A DNA stretch of 5,139 nucleotides, from NCBI GenBank assembly GCA_013816415.1, contig JACDEN010000254.1, positions 1 to 5,139 on the forward strand. Direction: 5' to 3'. Below the pieces are notes generated by a model. It was not told the origin of the DNA and ran no database searches. It saw nothing but the letters and a program-made list of their open reading frames with translations. The stretch's first letter is position 1. The number at the start of each line of letters is the position of its first letter. The stretch is from Planctomycetota bacterium (GTDB lineage: Bacteria; Planctomycetota; UBA11346). Below, piece after piece: positions 1-5,139 of the stretch. The position numbers and the translations under genes were made by a program.

Positions 1-179
1 CGTCGGGCCCGTACCCGCTGCGTCTCGCGGCGGGCGGGCGGACGCGCGCCTGGATCCCCGCGCTCACCGCGCTGGCGGTGGCGTTGGGGGTGTACCTCGT
101 GGTGCACGCGTGGGTCCGCTTCGAGGTCGACCGTTTCGCGCGCGAGCTCTCATTGGGGCAGGGTGTCCATGGCACGTGA
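1..179 (+). CDS. tssL: TssL (DotU/IcmH family) T6SS inner-membrane protein, C-terminal fragment
   Basis: This is the last 58 codons of a gene that begins upstream of the window; it reads in the frame starting at base 3 and stops with TGA at 177-179. The visible protein runs from a PYPLRL segment and a short basic stretch (GGRTR) into one hydrophobic helix (about bases 51-113, starting WIPALTALAVALG). It ends with a charged tail of about 20 residues (RFEVDRFAREL). A single C-terminal transmembrane anchor with a short periplasmic end is the known layout of DotU-type TssL, whose cytoplasmic domain contacts TssM, TssK and the baseplate. The protein stops soon after the helix, so it carries no OmpA-like peptidoglycan-binding extension of the kind fused to some TssL proteins. 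It overlaps the tssM start by 11 bases, so the two are probably co-translated. The family call rests on the tail topology and the position just before tssM; the diagnostic cytoplasmic domain is outside the window. Confidence 0.8.
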   Translation, partial: SGPYPLRLAAGGRTRAWIPALTALAVALGVYLVVHAWVRFEVDRFARELSLGQGVHGT

Positions 180-3100
180 ATGGATCTGGCTCGCCAGCCT
201 CGCCGGCGCGATCGTGGTCATCTGGGCGATCGGGGTGCTCGCGCGCCTCGATGCTCCGGCGCTGACCGTGGTGACCGTGGTGGCCTCCGTGGTCTGGGGC
301 GTGGTCTATGTCGTCCGCCGGGTCCAGGTCGCGCGGCGGGCGGCGCGGCCCGATGCCACCGAGGACGCCGCCGCGCAGGCGCGCGAACAGTCGCGCGAGG
401 ACATGCGCCGTGAATTCGCCACCGCGCTGCGCACGGTGACGGAGTCGCCGCTCGGAGGGTCGGCGTTCGACGCCATGCCGTGGTTCCTGCTGATCGGGGC
501 CCCGGGTTCGGGCAAGACCACCGCGCTGCACGAATCCGGACTCAACGTCTCGACACTCAGCCACACGCTGCCGCGCTCGGGCGAGCAGACCGCGCACTGC
601 CAATGGTGGTTCAGCGAGGCGGGGGCCTTCCTCGACACCTCGGGCCGCTACCTCGCCGATCCCGAGGCGCGCGGCGAATGGCTGGAGTTCCTCCGCCTGA
701 TCCGGCGTTCGCGCCGCGGCCAGCCGGTGCAGGGCGTGGTTGTCGCGGTGAGCATCGCCGAGCTGATCAAGAAGGACGACGCCGGCATCGGCGAGGAGGC
801 GCAGGCGCTGCGCGACCGCATCGAGGACGTCTGCGCCCAACTCGACGTGCGCGTGCCGGTGCACCTGGTGCTGACCAGGTGCGATCTGATCGGCGGCTTC
901 AAGGACTTCTTCGCGGGCGCGGCCTCGATCGAGCGCGACCGCCCGTGGGGAACGACCATCGCGGCCGACGCCGACGTCGTGGAAGCGCTGACCACCGCGC
1001 TGCGCCGGATGTGCGGAGCGCTGCAGGCGCGTCGGCTCGGCATGCTGGCGGCCGGACGCGCCGACGACCAGCTGCGCAAGATCTACCAGTTCCCCTCGCA
1101 GTTCGCCGCGGTGCAGGCGTGGGTGATCGAACTGGCGCGCCAGCTCGCGAAGCCGACCGCGCAGGCCACCGGCTGGAGCCTGCGCAGCTGCCATTTCACC
1201 AGCGGCATCCAATCGCAGCGGCCGGTCTCCGCGTCGCGCCAGCCGCTCGCCGGCGCGCCGAAGCTCGGCGGCGATCTGCAGGCGAGCATCTTCCTCAAGG
1301 TCAGCGATCTCGATCACGGAGGTGGGCAGAGTGGTCAGGCTGAGCGCAGCGGCCTGTTCCTGCGCGACCTCTGGAGCCGGGTGGTGATCGGCCAGCAGTC
1401 GGCGGCAGGTCCGTCGGCCCGCCGCGAGGCGCGGTCGCGGATCGCGCGTTGGGCCCTGCAGTTCGGCGTTCCCGCGGCCGCCGCCGCGCTGGTGGTGTGG
1501 ATGGTGGTCTCGGGAGTGATGGCGGTGAACCTGGTGCACGCGGCGAAATTCCCGGTGCAGAAGATGCACGACATCGCGCGCGACGGCGACACCACGGCGA
1601 ACCTGGCGGCGCTCGACGGCGTCGGCTACGCGCTCGCCGACATCGTCGGGCACCGGCATCCCGGTCTCGCGCGGCTGGCGTCGCTGGTCGGCGACGTGTA
1701 CTACGGCCGGCTCAAGCAGCTGCTGCTCGACCGCTGCGCGGACCGGCTCCATGCCGACATCGAACGGCTGCGCCAGCAGGCGGGCGCCGAGCGCGCCGAC
1801 TCCATGGGCGCGGACGATCTCTACGATGTCCACCGCGCCTACCAGATGCTCGCCGGTGTCATTCCCGCGGATCAGCGTCTGCTCGAGCGCGTGCTGCTCG
1901 ACCAGCGGCGGTGGTTCCTCGGCATCGATGCCGCCGGCGCGCCCGCAGCTCCCGAAACCGAACGCTTCGCCCGCCAGCAGCTCGGATTCCTGCTCCAACA
2001 CCTCGACGACACCGACGGCTGGCGCATCGCCTACGACCGCCATCTGGTCGAGAAGGTGAATTTCGAGCTCGGCGACGCGCTGTGGATCCGCCAGACCTAC
2101 GACGACCTGATCAACAGCCTGCAGGGCTCGTTTCCCACGGTCCGCCGCGACGAGTTCATCTTCGGGCCGTTCCGCGAGCAGCTCGAGATCAGCGGCGATT
2201 TCTCCGGCATCTTCAGCCAGAAGGGCTGGGACGGCGCGATCAAGGGCGCGATCGACACCCGCTCAGACGAGCTCGCCGCGCGCTTCCGCAGCCTCAAGCT
2301 CGGAAAATCGGCGCGCGAGATCCGCACCCGCCTGACCCAGCAGTTCACCGAGGACTTCGACCGCCGCTGGATGCAGTTCTTCGCCGGCACGCGCTTCTCG
2401 GGCCTGAACGAACTGTCGGCGGCGCCGGCCAAGATCGCGCTGATCACCGGCGCGCAGTCGCCGTACCGTGAACTGGTCAAGGAGGTCTGGAAGGCCCACC
2501 ACCTGCAGGTGGTCGGACCCGACCTGCGCCTGTTCACCGGCGATGGCGACCTCAAGTGGGTCGACGGCGTCTTCGAGGCCATGAACGTCCTGGCCAAGGA
2601 CATCGACAAGTACCTGGCCGCGACCGAGCCGCGGCAACGCTCCAAGGACCTCAAGCGGCTGCAGGAGTTCGCTGACGCGGTCGAGGCCTGCTTCGCCAGG
2701 ACCAGCGCGGCGATGCAGGCGATCGAGAATCCCTCGCGGCGCACCGCGGCGGTCAAGGGCGTGCGCACTCTGCTGCAGTCGGTGGTGGCTGCGCTGTCGA
2801 ACGAGGTGGTCGCCGAGCAGAACGCCGCCTGGCTCGAGGCCGTGCGCTCGCCCTTCCATGCCGACTTCGAGGGCCGCTTCCCGATCGACGGACGTGCCAA
2901 GGAGGCGATCCCGGTCGCGACCTTCACCCGCATGTTCAATCCGGTCTCGGGGCGCTTCTGGGCCGTCGCCTCGGCGATCGAGGATCTGCGCCGCATCAAG
3001 GCGGTCGGCCGCGACCTGCTGCCGGTCTCGGCCGCGTACGAACTCATGCTCGCGAAGTGCCAGCAGATCAGGTCGGGCTTCTATCCGGGCAGCGACCGCA

Positions 3101-3513
3101 TCGCCGCCGCGTTCAGCCTCGCGCTGCAGCAGCGCGAAGGCGTGAAGGACGTCCAGGTGGTGGTGGGGACGCAGACCTTCGCGCTCTACGACCGCCCCGA
3201 TTTCACCGGGCAATTCATCTGGAAGGAGGCCGGCGGCGCCGACGCCAAGCTGGCGATCACCCTGGTCACCGGCCAGCTGCTGTCTCAGGATTTCTCGTCG
3301 CAGCCGTGGGGCATCATGCGCCTGATCCGCGCCGGCGATCCGACGCGCCGCCCGGATGGCAGCTACGCCTGCAGCTGGAAATTTGCGACGCCGGCGATCG
3401 GCGCGAAGGCGGCGTTCAACGCCGACGGCGTGCTCTCGGGCAGCGGTTTCGAGAAGGCCCTGGTCGGCGACCTGTTCGCAGGCTTCGCCTGTCCCGAGGC
3501 GATCGCGCCATGA
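169..3513 (+). CDS. tssM: TssM (IcmF family) T6SS membrane-complex protein
   Basis: Full-length IcmF/TssM of 1114 aa, within the usual size for the family. TssM spans the inner membrane, binds TssL and reaches across the periplasm to the TssJ lipoprotein. From the ATG at 169, two helices lie at about residues 5-25 and 31-49, and a third at about 432-456. Between them is a cytoplasmic GTPase-like domain. It has a P-loop (GAPGSGKT, 110-117), a WWFSEAG...DTSGRY segment (146-161, DxxG-like) and a TRCD motif (236-239) in the place of the family's TKxD. After helix 3 comes a large periplasmic part with the IcmF-related and C-terminal domains: NPVSGRFW (924-931), LYDRPDF (1006-1012) and the terminal QPWGIMRLI (1045-1053), which matches the conserved tail pattern. 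I prefer ATG 169 because AGGG (160-163) sits 5 bases before it; a GTG at 163 would add two residues but leaves poor spacing. The gene overlaps tssL by 11 bases and tssA by 4. The nucleotide-binding residues look intact, but whether they hydrolyse nucleotide cannot be told from sequence. Confidence 0.95.
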   Translation: MAREWIWLASLAGAIVVIWAIGVLARLDAPALTVVTVVASVVWGVVYVVRRVQVARRAARPDATEDAAAQAREQSREDMRREFATALRTVTESPLGGSAFDAMPWFLLIGAPGSGKTTALHESGLNVSTLSHTLPRSGEQTAHCQWWFSEAGAFLDTSGRYLADPEARGEWLEFLRLIRRSRRGQPVQGVVVAVSIAELIKKDDAGIGEEAQALRDRIEDVCAQLDVRVPVHLVLTRCDLIGGFKDFFAGAASIERDRPWGTTIAADADVVEALTTALRRMCGALQARRLGMLAAGRADDQLRKIYQFPSQFAAVQAWVIELARQLAKPTAQATGWSLRSCHFTSGIQSQRPVSASRQPLAGAPKLGGDLQASIFLKVSDLDHGGGQSGQAERSGLFLRDLWSRVVIGQQSAAGPSARREARSRIARWALQFGVPAAAAALVVWMVVSGVMAVNLVHAAKFPVQKMHDIARDGDTTANLAALDGVGYALADIVGHRHPGLARLASLVGDVYYGRLKQLLLDRCADRLHADIERLRQQAGAERADSMGADDLYDVHRAYQMLAGVIPADQRLLERVLLDQRRWFLGIDAAGAPAAPETERFARQQLGFLLQHLDDTDGWRIAYDRHLVEKVNFELGDALWIRQTYDDLINSLQGSFPTVRRDEFIFGPFREQLEISGDFSGIFSQKGWDGAIKGAIDTRSDELAARFRSLKLGKSAREIRTRLTQQFTEDFDRRWMQFFAGTRFSGLNELSAAPAKIALITGAQSPYRELVKEVWKAHHLQVVGPDLRLFTGDGDLKWVDGVFEAMNVLAKDIDKYLAATEPRQRSKDLKRLQEFADAVEACFARTSAAMQAIENPSRRTAAVKGVRTLLQSVVAALSNEVVAEQNAAWLEAVRSPFHADFEGRFPIDGRAKEAIPVATFTRMFNPVSGRFWAVASAIEDLRRIKAVGRDLLPVSAAYELMLAKCQQIRSGFYPGSDRIAAAFSLALQQREGVKDVQVVVGTQTFALYDRPDFTGQFIWKEAGGADAKLAITLVTGQLLSQDFSSQPWGIMRLIRAGDPTRRPDGSYACSWKFATPAIGAKAAFNADGVLSGSGFEKALVGDLFAGFACPEAIAP

Positions 3514-4367
3514 GCCAGTCCGCCGCCGCCGCCGCCGTGCGCTGCACCTACCGCCACCTCGGGTCGTCCCCGGTGTCCTCCGGATCGCGTGCCGGGGATC
3601 CGGCGCGCTATGAACCGGCCTTCGTGCGGCTCGAAGCCGAGATCGCCAAGCTCGACGCGCTGCAGGGCGATGCGATCTCGTGGCCAGCGGTGCGCGACGA
3701 CGCGGCCGCGGTGCTCGCCTCCTCCAAGGATCTGCTCGCCGCGTCCTATCTCGCGGTGGCGCTGCACCGCATCGGCGGCGCAGCGGGCCTCGCCGATGGA
3801 CTCGGCCTGATGTGCGACCTGGTGCGCACCTGCTGGGTCGAGCTCCATCCGCTCGGGCGTCCGCGCGCCCGGCGTTCGGCGATGCACTGGCTCTCCGAGC
3901 GCGTGGCGCAGCAGCTCGCCGCCGAGCCCATCACCGATCGCGCGGCGTTCGCGCTCTGCCAGCGGGTGGCCGACGAGCTGTGGATGCTCGGCAGCGCCTG
4001 CTTCCCGGGCGAGGATTGCGGACTCGGCGCGCTGCGCCGGGCTTTTTCCCCCGCGACCGACGCCGCGACCACCGCCACAGACGATTCCGAGCCCGGCCAC
4101 CAGCAGGAGAGCCCGATCATGACCTTTGGCACCAGCGTGGCCGCGACCGACCGCGATCAGGCGCGTTCGCATCTCACCGCCGCCTGCGACTATTTCACCC
4201 GCGCCGAGCCGCACAGCCCGATCGGTCCGCTGCTGCAGCGCGCCCTCGCCTGGAGCGCGATGTCCTTCGAGGACGTGTTCGCCGAGCTGCTGGTGCGCAC
4301 CCCCGACGCCAAGGCCAACGTCTGGCAGCTGCTCGGCATCAAGTCCGACGACGACGAGCGGCGTTGA
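3510..4367 (+). CDS. tssA: TssA, short form (ImpA_N domain) T6SS assembly protein
   Basis: A 285-aa TssA. The N-terminal ImpA_N domain (about 27-115) shows GDPARYEPAF (29-38), then SSKDLLAASYLAVAL (71-85), a GLADGLGL helix and a WVELHPLGRPR end, which is the family's hallmark order. A polar, acidic, Thr/Asp/Gln-rich linker (about 186-203) leads to a C-terminal domain (about 204-285) with the conserved RAEPHSPIGPLLQRALAW pattern (231-248). This places it with short TssA1-like proteins rather than long VasJ types; it is shorter than Pseudomonas TssA1, which is about 344 aa by memory. TssA1-like proteins form rings at the baseplate and are needed for tube and sheath assembly. The start ATG overlaps the tssM stop as ATGA, so translation is probably coupled. 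Residues 5-9 are five Ala encoded by a (GCC)5 run (3522-3536). A strong internal ribosome-binding site and ATG at 4119 fall exactly at the linker/C-terminal domain boundary. The family call is firm; the domain edges are approximate. Confidence 0.9.
   Translation: MSQSAAAAAVRCTYRHLGSSPVSSGSRAGDPARYEPAFVRLEAEIAKLDALQGDAISWPAVRDDAAAVLASSKDLLAASYLAVALHRIGGAAGLADGLGLMCDLVRTCWVELHPLGRPRARRSAMHWLSERVAQQLAAEPITDRAAFALCQRVADELWMLGSACFPGEDCGLGALRRAFSPATDAATTATDDSEPGHQQESPIMTFGTSVAATDRDQARSHLTAACDYFTRAEPHSPIGPLLQRALAWSAMSFEDVFAELLVRTPDAKANVWQLLGIKSDDDERR
4105..4121 (+). promoter_or_regulatory. Internal ribosome-binding site and in-frame ATG inside tssA
   Basis: AGGAGA at 4105-4110 is followed after 8 bases by ATG at 4119-4121, in the tssA frame (Met204). 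It would produce an 82-residue protein equal to the TssA C-terminal domain. This Shine-Dalgarno match is better than the one in front of any full gene in the window. It could be chance, since the same bases encode the linker residues QQES. Confidence 0.35.
4127..4141 (+). promoter_or_regulatory. Weak sigma-54-like -24/-12 element inside tssA
   Basis: TGGCAC, five bases, then TGGC matches the sigma-54 consensus (TGGCAC-N5-TTGC) with one mismatch in ten and correct GG-to-GC spacing. It points toward hcp, about 290 bases upstream of its start. Sigma-54 drives hcp operons in some bacteria such as Vibrio, which is the only outside support. It lies inside coding sequence in GC-rich DNA, so a chance match is quite possible. 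Confidence 0.15.
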
Positions 4368-4430
4368 CCGAGCACGCCTCCATGAATCTCCATCACGCCC
4401 ACCCCCGACCCACCAGCATCGGATCACACC
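4368..4430 (+). other. C-rich, G-poor intergenic leader before hcp
   Basis: The 63-base gap between tssA and hcp holds 32 C and only 9 G on the coding strand, unlike the balanced G and C of the genes around it. I see no inverted repeat and no good -10 element. TTGACC at 4364-4369 resembles a -35 box, but nothing like TATAAT follows at 16-18 bases. C-rich, G-poor, unstructured RNA is the known character of Rho-loading (rut) sites. It may alternatively just keep the hcp start open. The only Shine-Dalgarno-like bases are GGA at 4421-4423, 7 bases before the hcp ATG, which is weak for a gene expected to be highly expressed. Confidence 0.4.
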
Positions 4431-4967
4431 ATGGCCTATGAATTCTACATCGCGATCAGCGGCACCAAATCGACCTTCAAGGGCGAGAGCTCGCGCACCA
4501 AGTACGCCGACCAGATGGAGGGCTTCTATTACGAGTCCGCCATCGGCTCACCGCGCGACCCGCTCACCGGCCAGGCCAGCGGCCGCCGTCGCCATACGCC
4601 GGTGCTGATCCGCAAGAAGATCGGCGCGTCGACTCCGCTGATCGCGAAGGCGTTGTGCACCAACGAGGTGCTGAAGTCGGTGGTGTTCTCGTTCGTGCGC
4701 ACCGCGCCGGACGGATCCGAGAAGACCTTCTTCAAGGTCACGCTGACCAATGCCACGGTCGCCTCGGCGAAGCTGCTGGTGCCGGACTCCAGCCTGACGG
4801 AGGCACGTCAGGAATTCTACGAGGAGGTGTCGTTCACCTTCCAGAAGATCGAGTGGAACCACATCGAGGCGCAGACCATGGCGATCGATGACTGGAACGC
4901 CTCCGAGGAAGCCGAGGCCGCCGCGCCGGCCGGTGGCGACAAGAAGCAGGCGGCGGCGAAGAAGTGA
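4431..4967 (+). CDS. hcp: Hcp (TssD) T6SS tube protein
   Basis: A 178-aa Hcp1-family protein (TssD). Hcp forms hexameric rings that stack into the inner tube, carries small effectors in its lumen and is secreted. Family marks in order: the N-terminal strand MAYEFYIAISG (1-11), SPRDPLTGQASGRRRHTPV (family form SPRD..GQ.SG.RQH.P), STPLIAKAL, TNEVLKSVVFSFVRT, the LTNATVAS strand, and EEVSFTFQKIEW near the end of the fold. After DDWN (153-156) there is a tail of about 22 residues, first Glu/Ala-rich and then Lys/Ala-rich (GGDKKQAAAKK). There is no toxin domain, so this is a structural Hcp and not an effector-fused one. No signal peptide is seen, as expected. The gene is separated from tssA by 63 bases, in contrast to the overlapping genes upstream, which fits independent and higher expression. 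The TGA stop at 4965-4967 is followed by a stem-loop. Confidence 0.95.
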   Translation: MAYEFYIAISGTKSTFKGESSRTKYADQMEGFYYESAIGSPRDPLTGQASGRRRHTPVLIRKKIGASTPLIAKALCTNEVLKSVVFSFVRTAPDGSEKTFFKVTLTNATVASAKLLVPDSSLTEARQEFYEEVSFTFQKIEWNHIEAQTMAIDDWNASEEAEAAAPAGGDKKQAAAKK

Positions 4968-4990
4968 TGGCGTCGTAGCCTCGGTCGCGA

Positions 4991-5020
4991 CGATGCGGTG
5001 ATGGTCCGCATCGGCGGTTT
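4991..5020 (+). terminator. Stem-loop after hcp, possible weak intrinsic terminator
   Basis: CGATGCGG (4991-4998) and CCGCATCG (5006-5013) are perfect reverse complements, giving an 8-bp stem with a 7-base loop, 23 bases after the hcp stop. It is followed by GCGGTTT (5014-5020), so the U tract is only three bases and termination would be inefficient. The stem may instead protect the 3' end of hcp mRNA. It sits exactly between the T6SS genes and an unrelated metabolic gene, which supports a boundary role. Confidence 0.45.
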
Positions 5021-5023
5021 GGC

Positions 5024-5139
5024 ATGAATGCCGCCTCGGCGCCGTCGGCAGCCGTGCTCAGCGCCTGGCGCGCCGCCCAGGCGGTCTGCTTCGACGTCGA
5101 CAGCACGGTCAGCCCGGACGAGGGCATCGACGTCCTCGC
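5024..5139 (+). CDS. serB: Phosphoserine phosphatase (HAD superfamily, PSPH type), N-terminal fragment
   Basis: The first 38 codons of a gene that runs off the window; ATG 5024 is the only usual start after an in-frame TAG at 4976-4978. The protein reads AVCFDVDSTVSPDEGIDVL at residues 20-38. This closely matches the start of animal-type phosphoserine phosphatase (human AVCFDVDSTVIREEGIDEL, from memory), with the same four-residue offset throughout. Asp24 is the expected phospho-accepting nucleophile of HAD motif I (DxDST), Asp26 the acid/base, and Glu33 aligns with human Glu29, a substrate-binding residue. The enzyme removes phosphate from O-phosphoserine in the last step of serine synthesis, in the cytoplasm. 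It lacks room for the N-terminal ACT-like domain found in many proteobacterial SerB proteins. The ribosome-binding site is weak (GGCGG at 5013-5017). Another HAD phosphatase is possible until the rest of the gene is read. Confidence 0.8.
   Translation, partial: MNAASAPSAAVLSAWRAAQAVCFDVDSTVSPDEGIDVL

Noticed and set aside
64..2043. A 659-codon open frame on the minus strand opposite tssM
   Set aside because: Its residues are dominated by Arg, Ala, Gly, His and Asp with no recognisable domain, and it lies fully antisense to a clear TssM. Long antisense frames are usual in GC-rich genes with G/C at third positions.
2263..3213. A 316-codon minus-strand frame opposite the second half of tssM
   Set aside because: It has the same skewed composition, no domain and no ribosome-binding site of note; it is a shadow of tssM.
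3057..3509. Extension of the tssA frame upstream of ATG 3510
   Set aside because: The frame stays open but encodes Arg/Gly-rich shadow sequence of tssM. The ImpA_N domain begins after Met at 3510, and the ATGA overlap with tssM marks a natural start.
3522..3536. (GCC)5 run at the start of tssA as a phase-variable repeat
   Set aside because: A triplet repeat would change the protein by whole alanines without switching it off, and five copies are common in GC-rich coding DNA.
4043..4052. T5C5 homopolymer pair in tssA as a possible frameshift site
   Set aside because: The zero frame continues straight into the conserved C-terminal domain. One other frame stops at 4120 and the other gives only basic, domain-less sequence, so no product gains from slipping.
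3363..4427. A 354-codon minus-strand frame opposite tssA
   Set aside because: It is Gly/Arg/Ala-rich and antisense to a well-supported TssA; there is no independent evidence for it.
4382..4441. A 19-codon open frame before and overlapping the hcp start, as a leader peptide
   Set aside because: It has no ribosome-binding site and its His/Pro residues simply reflect the C-rich gap.
4967..4978. TGATG stop-start junction at the end of hcp
   Set aside because: The new frame from ATG 4967 ends after three codons at TAG 4976, so no gene follows. It may be chance or a relic of a lost coupled gene.

Overview
This window is the 3' end of a type VI secretion system (T6SS) gene cluster from a high-GC Gram-negative bacterium. 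By eye, GC is about two thirds with a strong third-position G/C bias. T6SS presence together with this composition suggests a proteobacterium of the beta or gamma kind; nothing here fixes the genus. All supported genes are on the + strand and packed tightly, with no gene-free stretch longer than about 63 bases.

Layout: (1) 1-179, the C-terminal tail of TssL (DotU/IcmH family), which is a membrane helix plus a short periplasmic end. (2) 169-3513, a complete TssM (IcmF family) with three membrane segments and an intact P-loop. (3) 3510-4367, a short TssA (ImpA_N family, 285 aa) whose start codon overlaps the tssM stop (ATGA). (4) 4431-4967, Hcp/TssD, the tube protein, after a C-rich, G-poor 63-base gap. 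(5) 4968-5023, a gap holding a perfect 8-bp stem-loop. (6) From 5024 to the window edge, the first 38 codons of a HAD-superfamily phosphoserine phosphatase of the animal PSPH type, which is probably a metabolic gene and marks the edge of the T6SS cluster.

How they work together: TssL and TssM are inner-membrane parts of the T6SS membrane complex. TssA helps assemble the baseplate and prime or cap tail polymerisation. Hcp stacks as hexamers into the inner tube that is expelled into target cells. The overlapping tssL-tssM-tssA junctions imply translational coupling at low, balanced levels. hcp is uncoupled, as expected for a subunit needed in large excess. Sheath genes (tssB/C), the ClpV ATPase, VgrG and other baseplate genes are not in this window.

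I see no new system here. The points most worth a second look are an internal ribosome-binding site and ATG in tssA that would yield a separate C-terminal domain, the C-rich leader before hcp, the stem-loop after hcp, and the PSPH-type phosphatase at the cluster boundary.
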